64,000 nucleotides of DNA from Planctomycetota bacterium (GCA_019636195.1 JAHBYA010000004.1:248001-312000); one strand, 5' to 3'. Positions 43,069 through 52,347 are shown, counted from the first letter of the stretch. Notes: generated by a model from the sequence alone, not told the origin. Numbers and translations: made by a program.

Positions 43069-43071
43069 GCC

Positions 43072-43099
43072 ATTGTAAACGCGCCGGCACGCCCGCCAA
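43072..43099 (-). promoter_or_regulatory. rnpB promoter
   Basis: On the minus strand TTGGCG (43099-43094), 16 bases, TACAAT (43077-43072), seven bases before the RNA 5' end. The palindrome TTGACGCGTCAA lies at 43112-43123, just upstream of the -35 box and just after the HNH gene stop. Confidence 0.65.
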
Positions 43100-43125
43100 G
43101 GGGGCGCACTGTTGACGCGTCAAGA

Positions 43126-43704
43126 TTATCCCTTGACAAAGCGCGTCCAGCTTGCGGGCGCGCGCTCCCCAAAGCCGACGCCGTCGCTCCAGTTGGGCTT
43201 GCCCGGCTCGGTGCGCAGCGGCATAGCCGCCTGCTCGGGGGTACGGTTGCCCTTGCGGGTGTTGCAGCGCACGCAGGCCACCACGCAGTTTTCCCAGTTC
43301 GTGACGCCGCCCTTGCTGACGGGGTTGACGTGGTCGATGCTCAAGTGCTTCAGGCCGGGCTTGGCGCCGCAATACTGGCACTGAAAGCCGTCGCGCCGGT
43401 ACACGTTGCGGCGGTTGAACGCAAGCTCGCGCCGCGGCACGCCGTTGAAGCGCCCCAGCACTATCACCTCGGGCACCTTGATCAGCAGGTTGGTCGTGCG
43501 CAGCCACAACTCGGCGTCGGGGATCGGCGCGTCGGCGGGCAGGGCATTGCCGGCAAGCCAGCTTTCGAAGTCGTGCATCTCGTAGGTTTCGGGGTGCACG
43601 ATGTGCGCGTGGTCTTGAAACACGAGACTGAACCCGCGCTTCACGGTCGTGATCGCGATGGGCGTCCAGGACTTGTTCAGCACCAGTACCGATCGATCAA
43701 GCAT
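43126..43704 (-). CDS. HNH endonuclease
   Basis: The 192-residue protein ends in an HNH domain with CQYCG, LSIDHVNPVSKGG, NWENCVVACVRCNTRKGNR, giving the two CXXC zinc pairs and the catalytic His of IDH. The N-terminal 90 residues (VLVLNKSWTPIAITTVKRG) are a conserved lead-in of the stand-alone HNH family widespread in bacteria, whose role is unknown. It is upstream of rnpB on the same strand. Confidence 0.92.
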   Translation of the reverse strand: MLDRSVLVLNKSWTPIAITTVKRGFSLVFQDHAHIVHPETYEMHDFESWLAGNALPADAPIPDAELWLRTTNLLIKVPEVIVLGRFNGVPRRELAFNRRNVYRRDGFQCQYCGAKPGLKHLSIDHVNPVSKGGVTNWENCVVACVRCNTRKGNRTPEQAAMPLRTEPGKPNWSDGVGFGERAPASWTRFVKG

Positions 43705-43723
43705 GCGTCACCATTCAAGGCAA

Positions 43724-43752
43724 CCGGCCGGGGGAAGATTCCCCCCGGCCGG
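43724..43752 (-). terminator. Strong hairpin between membrane protein and HNH genes
   Basis: CCGGCCGGGGG (43724-43734) and CCCCCCGGCCGG (43741-43752) form a stem of 11-12 bp with a six-base loop. On the minus strand it is followed by TTGCCTTG only. It may end the transcript from 43910-44374 or lie in the HNH leader. Confidence 0.5.
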
Positions 43753-43909
43753 CCCGGTTATGCGTCAACACTGCCCCGCGAAACTATCATGGCCTGCGCG
43801 TAACGCCTTACGGCGCGGACGCTTCTGGCCCTGTCTCTTACATGGTTGGGTTTACTGACACACGCCATGTTGCAGTCGAATTGTAGTGCCGATAGCCGCC
43901 AATTCAAGC

Positions 43910-44374
43910 CTATGGCCAGACCGAGCCATACTGCGCCACAAGCCAAAGTCCGAAACCTGATACGGGCAAACCCGCGATCCCAGCCACCACAAATGCCACC
44001 CGCCACGCCCGTTTGTGAAGACCCAGTTTGCGGTCCGCCAGCGCCTGGGCCAGCAGCACGCACGTTGTCATGAACAAAAATGCCGCGCCGCCGCAACCCA
44101 GCACAGCCGCCGTCAGCGCCGATGGCGCTAGCCGCGCCGACACCGCGTCAGAGGCCGCGCCCGCAAAGAAGGCCAGCGCCCCCAGCTTCAACAGCCGCGT
44201 TGCGTTGCGAAAGTATGCCGTTACCAGCGGTGGCACCGGCTTGCCCTGCTCGGCGGCCAGCACCCGCAGCCTTGCGTACTGCGCCGCCAGCATCACCCCG
44301 GCATGCAGGCCCATCGCAGCGACCACGCTGCCCGCGGCGGAGTATCCCATTGCCATGATGAAGTGGCTGGTCAT
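43910..44374 (-). CDS. Hypothetical four-helix membrane protein
   Basis: The 154-residue product has four hydrophobic segments (about 10-30, 62-80, 88-110 and 125-150) joined by short basic loops (RNATRLLK, ADRKLGLHKRAWR). No motif is recognised. It is transcribed away from the metallopeptidase gene, sharing an 83-base divergent gap. Start ATG 44374. Confidence 0.65.
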   Translation of the reverse strand: MTSHFIMAMGYSAAGSVVAAMGLHAGVMLAAQYARLRVLAAEQGKPVPPLVTAYFRNATRLLKLGALAFFAGAASDAVSARLAPSALTAAVLGCGGAAFLFMTTCVLLAQALADRKLGLHKRAWRVAFVVAGIAGLPVSGFGLWLVAQYGSVWP

Positions 44375-44445
44375 GGCGGGAGTTTATTGTCTTGCCCACT
44401 GTCCACAATCGCCCCACAGCCGGCGGGGCGTGTCGCAACTGCCGG

Positions 44446-44451
44446 TACATT
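44446..44451 (+). promoter_or_regulatory. -10 box giving a leaderless start
   Basis: TACATT ends six bases before ATG 44458, with no ribosome-binding site. The geometry is identical to 33562-33567. Confidence 0.4.
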
Positions 44452-44457
44452 ACGGGC

Positions 44458-45105
44458 ATGCGCAAGGCCGCCTACAACCTTACGGACGACGTGGCGCTGC
44501 TGGTGCACCTGTTGAGCAAGCGGGTGGAGCGGCTGGAACACATTCAGCCGGGGCGCATCCTGCACGGGGTTTCACAGGCGCGCACGCGGTCGCGCTACGG
44601 GGTGTACGCGCAGTGCCACGGGCTGCGTTTCAAGCACGGCAAGCGCGAACAGCACACGCGCGATGGCCACGTTTGGGTGTGGCCGGATATCCGCGTGCGC
44701 GGCACGGAGGTGCTCTATTACATTACCTACTTCCTGCCGCGCTTTCTTGACCAGCCGCCGCGCGAGCGCCTGCATACGCTGCTGCACGAGCTGTACCACA
44801 TACACCCCAGCTTCAACGGCGACCTGCGGCGGTTTGCCGGTCGCAACGAGTTTCACGGCAACCGCTATGAGGACTTTGACGGCGTGGTTGATCACCTGGT
44901 TGAGCAAAGCCTGCCGCACATTGAGCTGGCGCGCTTCCCGTTCCTGACCATGGGCTTTGATGACCTGGTGGCGCGCTTCGGCGGCGTGGTCGGCAGCCGG
45001 CTGAAGCGCTTTGCCCCGCGCAAGGTGCGCGCCGATGACCTGCCGGTCAGCCACGCCAGGCCCATTGCTGCGCGGCTGGGCAGCCAGCGCCAACTGTTCG
45101 CGTGA
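44458..45105 (+). CDS. Putative zinc metallopeptidase
   Basis: The 215-residue protein has the motif LLHELYHIHPSFNGD (HExxH form, about residue 107), followed after 13 residues by GRNEFHG, where a third His ligand could lie. The family resembles the putative phage-type metallopeptidases (SprT-like size). The product is cytosolic, with a basic C-terminus. Substrate unknown. Confidence 0.7.
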   Translation: MRKAAYNLTDDVALLVHLLSKRVERLEHIQPGRILHGVSQARTRSRYGVYAQCHGLRFKHGKREQHTRDGHVWVWPDIRVRGTEVLYYITYFLPRFLDQPPRERLHTLLHELYHIHPSFNGDLRRFAGRNEFHGNRYEDFDGVVDHLVEQSLPHIELARFPFLTMGFDDLVARFGGVVGSRLKRFAPRKVRADDLPVSHARPIAARLGSQRQLFA

Positions 45106-45147
45106 CAACAGGCTGCTGACGGGAACCCCAAACGGCGTTTTGCGTCC

Positions 45148-45153
45148 TATACT
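45148..45153 (+). promoter_or_regulatory. -10 box of the serpin gene
   Basis: TATACT lies 18 bases before ATG 45172, with GGAG (45163-45166) in between. Confidence 0.45.
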
Positions 45154-45171
45154 GTCCGGACTGGAGACGCC

Positions 45172-46368
45172 ATGCGTACACCGTCGCTGTGCCTTCTGCT
45201 TCTGCTCGTGACCGCCTGCAACCGCAACACCAACGCGGACCCTGCCCCCGCCACGGCGGCCGCCAAAGAGCTGGCCGCAAGCAACAACAAGTTCGGCCTG
45301 TCCTTTGTGGGCCGGAACTATGAGCCCGGCAAGAACCAGGCAATTTCGCCGCTCAGCCTTGCGATGGCGCTGCAACTGGCGGCCACGGGCGCCGACGGCG
45401 AAACGCGCAAGCAGATGCTGGACGTGCTGGCGGCAAACAACCTCGACCTGCCCGAAAGCAACCGTGAGCTGATCGACACGCTCAATCGCACCAAGGGCGT
45501 GAAACTGAACGTCGCCAACTCGATCTGGGTCAACCCCGGCCAGATGCAACTGGCTGAAGAGTATCGCGTCACCGCAGAGTCGAAGTTTGACGCGCTTGCC
45601 CGCGAGCTCCACTTCGCTGACGCCAAGGCGGGCGACACTATCAACAACTGGGTCAGCGAACACACCAACAAGCGCATCCCGAAACTGCTCGACAAGGTTG
45701 ACCCGCAGGCCGCGGCCTACCTGATCAATGCCGTCTATTTCAAGGGCGAGTGGACCGCGCGCTTTGACAAGGAACAGACGCGCGACCACGAGTTCACGCT
45801 CGAGGACGGAACGCGCAAACAAGTGCCCACGATGTTCCGCGAAAAGGACTACAGCCACGGTGCCGACGGCGGCACGGTCGTCGTCCGGCTAACGCTAGGC
45901 AAGGACAAGGGCGCCTCGATGTGGTTTGCGCTGCCCGCGCAGGACTCCAGCGCCGAAAAGCTCGCGGCTTCGCTCAATGCCGAGTCACTGGCACGCTGGG
46001 CGAAAGCCGTCAAAGAAGAAAAGGACTTGCCGCTTTTCATCCCGCGCTTCACGTTCCGCTACAAGGTGGAAGCCAACAAGACACTCAAGGCCATGGGCAT
46101 GACCCATGCCTTTGACGAAGCCAAGGCCGACTTTTCACGCATGGGCAAGAGCCCAGCCGGCAACCTGTTCATTTCCCGCGTGCTGCACGAGGTGTTCATC
46201 GAGGTCAACGAAGAGGGCGCAGAGGCCGCGGCAGCCACCGCCGTGGAAATGAAGCCCACCAGCGTGCCCCAGCCGATCCAGTTCAATCGCCCGTTCATGT
46301 TTGTCATCACCGACGACGGCACCGGCAGCGTGCTGTTTGCGGGCGTGGTGCACGACCCGAAGGCTTAA
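45172..46368 (+). CDS. Serpin lipoprotein
   Basis: Serpins trap serine or cysteine proteases by inserting a cleaved loop. The 398-residue protein has a signal with lipobox LVTAC (Cys16), the core ISPLSLAMALQLAATGADGET, LINAVYFKGEW, VPTMF and FNRPFMFVI blocks, and the hinge EVNEEGAEAAAATAVEM, whose small residues from P15 to P9 mark an inhibitory serpin. By counting from the hinge, P1-P1' is near Thr-Ser in KPTSVP. It is probably anchored in an envelope membrane, guarding against external or own proteases. Confidence 0.93.
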   Translation: MRTPSLCLLLLLVTACNRNTNADPAPATAAAKELAASNNKFGLSFVGRNYEPGKNQAISPLSLAMALQLAATGADGETRKQMLDVLAANNLDLPESNRELIDTLNRTKGVKLNVANSIWVNPGQMQLAEEYRVTAESKFDALARELHFADAKAGDTINNWVSEHTNKRIPKLLDKVDPQAAAYLINAVYFKGEWTARFDKEQTRDHEFTLEDGTRKQVPTMFREKDYSHGADGGTVVVRLTLGKDKGASMWFALPAQDSSAEKLAASLNAESLARWAKAVKEEKDLPLFIPRFTFRYKVEANKTLKAMGMTHAFDEAKADFSRMGKSPAGNLFISRVLHEVFIEVNEEGAEAAAATAVEMKPTSVPQPIQFNRPFMFVITDDGTGSVLFAGVVHDPKA

Positions 46369-46416
46369 TCTTTCCACACTCGACCCCGGCGCAGCCTGCG
46401 GCTATGCTCCCGCGCC

Positions 46417-47145
46417 ATGGCGGTTTACATCGAGTGCCTTTGCGGCAAACGCTTCCAGGTTGACCCGGCGCAGGTTTCGCAGTTTGAGTGCGAAGGTTGC
46501 GGCCGCAGCTTGACCGTGCCCAAGCCGGAACTTGCGGCAACCCTGGAAAAGCTGCGCGAGCGCATGAAACAGGGCGAACCCGGCATGCGTGAAGCCATGG
46601 CCGCGGCCGCGAAGATTCGCGAGTTTCACGCCGTGCCGCTGTTGAAAGAGGGCGCGCAATCCGGCGTGCGCGAGGCCGTCAACACCGCGCTGGTGGCGCT
46701 GTGCGACCTGCCGGGCCCGGGCCAGGAAGTGATCACGGAATGGATCGGCAACGGCATGCTCAGCGTCACGCGGCTGGTCGCGGCGCTGCGCGAAAGCAAG
46801 TACGACAAAGGGGCTGACTTTGTCTGCACGCTGGTGGCCGCCGACAAACTGCGTGAAAGCCACGTGGCGGAAGTCGCGCCGTACCTGGGCGAGTCAGGCA
46901 CCCAGCGCGCCCTGGAAACACTGAAAGACCTGCGCCGCAAATACCCGAATCTTGGCGGAATCCTTGACTCCGCGCTGGCAAAGTTGCGCCACCTTGATGA
47001 AGGCGCGGGTACAATCCCCGACGAAGCCAAGGTCATCCCCGGCAGGCAATCCCAGCGCGAACCGGCCGCCAGGAAAGGCTGCCTTGCGCTGCTGCTGGCG
47101 ATTGTCGGCGTCCTTGGCACACTGGCCGCCCTGCTATGGCAATGA
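46417..47145 (+). CDS. Zinc-ribbon, helical-repeat protein with C-terminal anchor
   Basis: The 242-residue protein begins with a zinc ribbon (CLCGKRF ... CEGCGR, residues 7-29), continues with helical HEAT-like repeats (residues 55-190) and ends in one membrane helix (CLALLLAIVGVLGTLAALLW) at the very C-terminus. A -10 like TATGCT lies 8 bases before the ATG, so translation may be leaderless. It overlaps the next gene by ten bases. Function unknown. Confidence 0.75.
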   Translation: MAVYIECLCGKRFQVDPAQVSQFECEGCGRSLTVPKPELAATLEKLRERMKQGEPGMREAMAAAAKIREFHAVPLLKEGAQSGVREAVNTALVALCDLPGPGQEVITEWIGNGMLSVTRLVAALRESKYDKGADFVCTLVAADKLRESHVAEVAPYLGESGTQRALETLKDLRRKYPNLGGILDSALAKLRHLDEGAGTIPDEAKVIPGRQSQREPAARKGCLALLLAIVGVLGTLAALLWQ

Positions 47146-49472
47146 CCCGGTCGATGTTCAACTTTCGGCGTTGCGCGCTGCTGGCGCTGCTGGCGCTGCT
47201 GGCCCTTTCCGGCTGCGATGAAGTCAACCGCAGCGCGTTCGGCGGCATCAAGGGCCATGTCGGCTTTCCCGCGATCCGCAACTGCCGCGTAGAGGTTTAC
47301 AACGCCCTTCAGTTCGAAGGGCTGGACTCTGAAGTCGGGTTGATCGCCACCGGCCGCACCAACGCCGCAGGCAAGTTTTCAATCAAGCTAAAGGAAAAGT
47401 ACCTGGGCCGGCCCCTGATCGTGGTCGCGCGCCCCGGCCCTGACGCCATGTACCGTGACTTCGGCGCGCCCGGCACGCCCGACGTGGCCTTTGACCTGCC
47501 GCGCCAGCCGTGGGTCGGCGTGCTGAACGAGTGGCTGGGCGGTGAAGACATTGTATCGGTCAACCCGATCACCACCGTGGCGTTTCAGTCGCTGCTGCGC
47601 CTGCCCGTTGAGCAGGTGGGTCCCGCCACGCTGCGCTTTGACCGCCACACCGTCAACGCGACCTTTGAAGCAACCGCCGCCAACTTCGGCATTAAGGCCA
47701 GCCCGACGACCGAGAACCCGGCGCCGCCCGACGGCCCGATGTTCGCCGAGCCCAAATTCTTCTTTCGTGAAGAGAACGCCCGCTCGGTCAGCTACACCTA
47801 TGTTTGCCTGCAACTTGCCAAGGCGGCCAACGACTTTGTCGCGGGCACGGCGGACCCCAACGACAGCGCGCTGGATTTTTACGAGGCGCTGTTCCGCGAC
47901 GCGCAGGACGGCGTACTGGACGGCAGCTACTTCGGCACACCCGAGACGTTTCTGGCCGCCGGGCCCGGTGTGGTCGGGCGCGACGCCGATGGCGCCTCGC
48001 TGCTGATGCGCTGGCTGGCAACGATCCCGCTGGACGCCGCCGAGCAAGGCTACGCCGGCGCCGCCAACGACGGCGAGTTTTCGCCCAAGCCCGCCGACAT
48101 ACTGGCATTGCAGGACTCGGCGACCGGCGCGTTGCGGCCCACTCGCATTGAGCGCTTTGACGTGCGCAGCTACCCCTACTCGGGCAACGTGGAAATGACG
48201 ATTCGCGGCCAGGGCTTCCGGCGCACCGACCGCTTCGTGTTTCGCGGCGCGGGCGGCAGCAAGACCGACTTCACCGTGGACCGCAACTCGGTCGGCGTGG
48301 ACGGCGAGTTTCTGTACCACAGCGACGACACCCTGGTCATGCGCATCCCGGACTTCGCCACCACCACCCGCACCGTGCACCCGGACCTGAAGGTCTCGAC
48401 CAACGCGGACTTCCGGATCATCCGCTTCCTGCTTCAGAACCAGCCGGATATCAGCGGCACCAAGCGCATCGTGACGCACACCCTTACCAACGACGCGCGC
48501 GTCACCAACCGCTCTGAGCCGTTGTTGATCCACGCCGAAATCGGCCGCGCCGACGGCGCGGGCGGCATTGAGCGCACAGCCGCGGGCAACAACGTGTATG
48601 ACGCAAGCACCGATCCCGCCGGGCTGAACGCGGCCAGCGACAACGTGTATGAACTGCGCGTGCGGGTCGTGAACCCCGGGGCGGACGCGATCGACAACGT
48701 GGGGCTGAACTTCGCGCTCAGTGCGTTTACGCAACTGGGCGTGCCGGTCGTGCCCGAGGAGTTCACGGGCGCGCCGTCGGCGGGCGTATCGCTGATCTTT
48801 GAAAGCCCGCTGCCCGTGATTTCCACGCTGGGGCCCGGCGACGTGGCGCGACTTGATTACCGCTTTGTGTTTCTGGACACGGCGATGGGCGTTGAACTGA
48901 CCCAGGGCGCGCCGGTGCGCTTCACGCCGGTGCTTGAGGGCACCAGCCAGGGGGCAGGCAACCCGCAGGTCAGCACCAGCGACGTGATCGGCTTCAATAT
49001 GACCGTTGAGCTCGCGCCCGTGGACCCCGACGCCACCCCGCAGCTTGACGCGCTGGCCGCACCCGCGATGCCGGCAGGCGTGACGGCGGGCGAAGTGATT
49101 GAAATGCGGCTGGACGTTTCGGCTTCGCCGCTTGCGGGCGGGGCGATGCGCGCGATGGCGGTAACCGACTTGTCGCTGACCATCACGTTTGACGGCGAAA
49201 CGACCGAGTGGCACTTCGCGGATGCTTTCTTCCAGACCTTCGGGCGCGCGGACCTGTTCGCGACTTCGCTGGTGCTGGACGGCGCCCCCGGCGGCCTGCC
49301 GGTGCTGCTGACCCAGTCGGCCGACAGCGCGACGTTGATTCTGCGCGTGCGCACGGACGCGGCGCGCACGGGCATGTTGACTGCCTCATTCAGCGCGCGC
49401 GGCGTGGATGCAGCCACAGGCGCCGCCATCACGCAAACCAGCGGCGCTTCGAACACGACCGTGAATCCCTAG
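47136..49472 (+). CDS. Large predicted lipoprotein
   Basis: The 778-residue protein has a signal with a repetitive hydrophobic core (LLALLALLAL, coded by three tandem CTGCTGGCG units) and lipobox LSGC. It then has a carboxypeptidase-regulatory-like beta fold (GHVGFPAIRNCRVEVYNALQ ... GRTNAAGKFSIKL), a helical middle and two or more Ig-like/beta domains (SYPYSGNVEMTIRGQGFRRT, about residues 345-370). No enzymatic motif is seen. It is co-translated with the zinc-ribbon protein. A surface structural or binding role is inferred. Confidence 0.7.
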   Translation: MAMTRSMFNFRRCALLALLALLALSGCDEVNRSAFGGIKGHVGFPAIRNCRVEVYNALQFEGLDSEVGLIATGRTNAAGKFSIKLKEKYLGRPLIVVARPGPDAMYRDFGAPGTPDVAFDLPRQPWVGVLNEWLGGEDIVSVNPITTVAFQSLLRLPVEQVGPATLRFDRHTVNATFEATAANFGIKASPTTENPAPPDGPMFAEPKFFFREENARSVSYTYVCLQLAKAANDFVAGTADPNDSALDFYEALFRDAQDGVLDGSYFGTPETFLAAGPGVVGRDADGASLLMRWLATIPLDAAEQGYAGAANDGEFSPKPADILALQDSATGALRPTRIERFDVRSYPYSGNVEMTIRGQGFRRTDRFVFRGAGGSKTDFTVDRNSVGVDGEFLYHSDDTLVMRIPDFATTTRTVHPDLKVSTNADFRIIRFLLQNQPDISGTKRIVTHTLTNDARVTNRSEPLLIHAEIGRADGAGGIERTAAGNNVYDASTDPAGLNAASDNVYELRVRVVNPGADAIDNVGLNFALSAFTQLGVPVVPEEFTGAPSAGVSLIFESPLPVISTLGPGDVARLDYRFVFLDTAMGVELTQGAPVRFTPVLEGTSQGAGNPQVSTSDVIGFNMTVELAPVDPDATPQLDALAAPAMPAGVTAGEVIEMRLDVSASPLAGGAMRAMAVTDLSLTITFDGETTEWHFADAFFQTFGRADLFATSLVLDGAPGGLPVLLTQSADSATLILRVRTDAARTGMLTASFSARGVDAATGAAITQTSGASNTTVNP

Positions 49473-49552
49473 GCCTTCGGGCAGGTTGCAGGAACAGGCC
49501 TGTCCACGGTTTCTTCGTGACCTGGTGCGGGTCGAGGTATGCGACGTTCAAA

Positions 49553-49843
49553 CGGGTCGCACACAAAGACACCAAGCCACAAAGAAAAGCGCTGACCTGC
49601 CTGACTCTCGCCTCGACCGCCAAGCCCGCCACTAACGCGCACCTCGCGAACTTGGCCAAAGGTTCAACGGTGGCGCACGACAACACCACAAGGCAGTGCT
49701 TCGTGACTTCGTGGCTTTGTGTGAGCCGCAGTACTTCCGGGTCGCACACAAAGACACCAAGCCACAAAGAAAAGCACTGACCTGCCTGACTCTCGCCTCG
49801 ACCTCCAAGCCCGCCACTAACGCGCACCTCGCGAGCTTGGCCA
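49553..49843. repeat. 106-bp direct repeat made of heptad arrays
   Basis: 49553-49658 and 49738-49843 agree at about 103 of 106 bases. Each starts with heptads (ACACAAA, GACACCA, AGCCACA, AAGAAAA). Between them lies the inverse register (TTCGTGA, CTTCGTG, GCTTTGT). Further heptads (CTCCGTG, TGCTCCG, TGGCTCT) follow to about 49945. The whole 523-base gap 49473-49995 has no gene that I trust. Confidence 0.88.
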
Positions 49844-49995
49844 GAGGCTGCGCCTTCTTGCCGGCAGGTCACGGTTGCGGACATCCGTGCCACTCCGCGC
49901 TCGTGATTGGTCCTGCTCCGTGTGCTCCGTGGCTCTGTGGTTGTGAACAGCCGAAGTTCCGCCCGGTTGCGGCGGATGTGCTATACTCAACACGC

Positions 49996-51276
49996 GTGAA
50001 GGACGAAGCCGAGAAACTGCGCATTGCCCTTGACCTGTACCGGCAGGACGACCTTGCCCGGGCGCAGATGCTGCTGGAAGCCATCGACCTTGACCAGCTT
50101 GAGTCGGGCCTGCACGTTGAAGCGAACTACCTGTGGGGCCTGGTGCTGGCGCGGCGCGGCGACCCGCTGGAGGCGGCGCATCGTTTTCAGACCTGCATCC
50201 GGCTTGACCAGCGGTTCTTCCCGGCGCTGGACGCGTGGGGCAACGTGCTGGCGAACCTGGGCGACGCGCGCGGCGCCATCGAAAAGTACAAGCGCGCGCT
50301 GGGGGTGGCACAGCCGGGACAGTCGGCGCACATCCTGTTCAACTACGGGCAGGTGCTGCTGAAAAACGGCTATGTGCTGCGCGCGCTGCGCAAGTTCCGG
50401 GAGAGTTTCAAGCGCTCCGAGTCCAGCGACGCCGCCTACATGACCGGCACCTGCTTTCTGCAACTCAAGCGCGGCCTGGGCGCCCGCAAGTGGCTGATGC
50501 GCGCGGTCGCGCTGGACCCGCGCAGCGCGCGCAACCTGGTGGGCCTGGGCAACGCGCTGGCGCTTCAGGGCCACCCTGAGCAGGCAATCGCGCGCTACCA
50601 GAACGCGCTGGCGCTGGACCCCGCCTGCGCCGAGGCGCACTACAACTGGGCGCGCGTGCTGGCTGTACAGGGCGAATACGCCAAGGCGGCGCGGCGCTGC
50701 AAACAGGGGCTGCGTGTTGAACCGGACGGCTTTGAAATGCTTGCGCAGCAGGCGTTCTGTTTGCGGCAGATGGGCGCCTATGACGCCGCGCTGCAGACCG
50801 CAAGGCGAATGCGCCAGGTCGTGCAGCGCGCCGGCAAGCACGAGCGCAAAGCCGAGTTCATGGACGTGCTTACCGCCAATGAAGCCGCATGCCTGCGCGC
50901 CATCGGCCGCACACAGCAGGCGCGCAACCGGCTGCTGGAGCAGTTGCGCAGCGCGCTGGACCCTAGCCCGCACAGCCTAGCCGAGCTGCGCTACCACGAC
51001 GTGCGGCGCCTGCGCGGCGCCTGCCGGCACGAGCTTACGCTGTCCGTTCGCGGCGTGGCCCGGCCGTTCGGAGCCGACGAGGAAGCGCCCCCGCGCAGCT
51101 ACCAGCGCACGTACTGGGTGATTGCGCGCAACGCCAAAGAGGCGCGCCGCATCGTGCGCGAGCTTGAGCCACCCGACGCCGAGGTGCGTTTCGAGCCTGA
51201 CGTGCCAGCCGGCGAATGGATCGAAGAAGCCGACCGCGGCGTCATTGAACGCACGCCCGCGATCCCCGTGGAGTGA
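49996..51276 (+). CDS. TPR-repeat protein
   Basis: The 426-residue product consists of tetratricopeptide repeats (for example ARNLVGLGNALALQGHPEQA and AEAHYNWARVLAVQGEYAKA) up to about 330 and a C-terminal domain with a beta-rich end (YQRTYWVIARNAKEARRIVR). The open frame extends upstream through repeat DNA. I start at GTG 49996 because TATACT lies 8 bases before it, a leaderless arrangement, and protein-like sequence starts there. Function unknown. Confidence 0.75.
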   Translation: MKDEAEKLRIALDLYRQDDLARAQMLLEAIDLDQLESGLHVEANYLWGLVLARRGDPLEAAHRFQTCIRLDQRFFPALDAWGNVLANLGDARGAIEKYKRALGVAQPGQSAHILFNYGQVLLKNGYVLRALRKFRESFKRSESSDAAYMTGTCFLQLKRGLGARKWLMRAVALDPRSARNLVGLGNALALQGHPEQAIARYQNALALDPACAEAHYNWARVLAVQGEYAKAARRCKQGLRVEPDGFEMLAQQAFCLRQMGAYDAALQTARRMRQVVQRAGKHERKAEFMDVLTANEAACLRAIGRTQQARNRLLEQLRSALDPSPHSLAELRYHDVRRLRGACRHELTLSVRGVARPFGADEEAPPRSYQRTYWVIARNAKEARRIVRELEPPDAEVRFEPDVPAGEWIEEADRGVIERTPAIPVE

Positions 51277-51290
51277 ACGGCAATGGCCGT

Positions 51291-52328
51291 TTACGCCAGG
51301 CTGTCCATGACCTCGTCCAGCACGGCCTTGGACGGGCGCAGCGTGTCTTCTTTCAGGCTGCTCAGGGGCACATCGACCATGCCAAGGTGATCGGTGAAGC
51401 GCGGCGCCTCTTCGGCAAGGTAGATCACGCCCGTGGGCACCTTGCCGCTTTCGTGGTGCTCAGCCAGCAGTTGCAGCGCGCCCGCGCGGTTGCTGGGGTC
51501 GTAGTCTTTGTCGAGCGCCTTGATCGTGATCTTGCTGCCGTCGCCCAGCTTCACCACGCGCTCTTCGCCGTGGCCCATTTCTTCGTAGTGCGGGTCGTAG
51601 GCCGGCACAAAGCCGATGTCCTGCAGCGCGAGCTCGTTGCTTTTCATCCACGGGAACGACTTGGTGCTGCCCTCGTGGTTATTGAATGTCACGCACGGGC
51701 TGATGATGTCCAGCAGCGCAGTGCCCTTGTACGCCAGCGCCGCCTGCAGCACCTGGCGCATCATCTTGGTGTTGCCGGCAAACAGCCGCGCGACAAAGCG
51801 GCAGCCCAATTCAACGGCCAGCGCGCACAGGTCAATCGCGTGCATGTGGTTGACCTGCCCGTGCTTGAGCTTGCTGCCCTTGTCGGCGGTGGCGCTGAAC
51901 TGGCCCTTGGTAAGCCCGTACACGCCGTTGTTTTCGACAATGTAAACCATGTTCAGGTTGCGGCGCATGACGTGCACGAACTGGCCCATGCCGATGTTGG
52001 CGGTGTCGCCGTCGCCGGACACGCCGATGATCTTGAGGTTGCGGTTGGCCAGCGCGGTGCCGGTCGCCACGCTGGGCATGCGGCCGTGCACGCTGTTGAA
52101 GCTGAAGCTGCGGCTGACGAAGTACGCCGGCGTCTTGCTGGAGCAGCCGATGCCCGAAAGTTTCACAATCTCTTCGGGCTTGATGCTGTTGTCGAACGCG
52201 GCGTCGATCAGGCGCGCCGTGATCAGGTCGTGGCCGCAGCCGATGCACAGCGTGCTTTTGCTGCCGGCGTAGTCCTTCTTTTGAAGGCCGATGCGGTTGG
52301 TCGTGGGTGCTTCAGCGGTGCCTGCCAT
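51291..52328 (-). CDS. korB: 2-oxoacid:ferredoxin oxidoreductase, beta subunit
   Basis: The beta subunit binds thiamine diphosphate. The 345-residue protein has CIGCGHD near the N-terminus, GIGCSSKTPAY, the SVHGRMPSVATG block and the ThDP motif VSGDGDTANIG followed by NLNMVYIVENNGVYGLTKGQ. It works with the alpha subunit upstream to convert a 2-oxoacid (2-oxoglutarate is likely) and CoA to acyl-CoA with reduction of ferredoxin. The gap to korA is 19 bases. It converges with the TPR gene. Confidence 0.94.
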   Translation of the reverse strand: MAGTAEAPTTNRIGLQKKDYAGSKSTLCIGCGHDLITARLIDAAFDNSIKPEEIVKLSGIGCSSKTPAYFVSRSFSFNSVHGRMPSVATGTALANRNLKIIGVSGDGDTANIGMGQFVHVMRRNLNMVYIVENNGVYGLTKGQFSATADKGSKLKHGQVNHMHAIDLCALAVELGCRFVARLFAGNTKMMRQVLQAALAYKGTALLDIISPCVTFNNHEGSTKSFPWMKSNELALQDIGFVPAYDPHYEEMGHGEERVVKLGDGSKITIKALDKDYDPSNRAGALQLLAEHHESGKVPTGVIYLAEEAPRFTDHLGMVDVPLSSLKEDTLRPSKAVLDEVMDSLA

Positions 52329-52347
52329 GGCGTATCTCCTGCGCGCG

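Noticed and set aside
49696..49995. Long N-terminal extension of the TPR protein
   Set aside because: The extension translates the heptad repeats and 106-bp duplication. A -10 box and GTG start at 49996 fit better.
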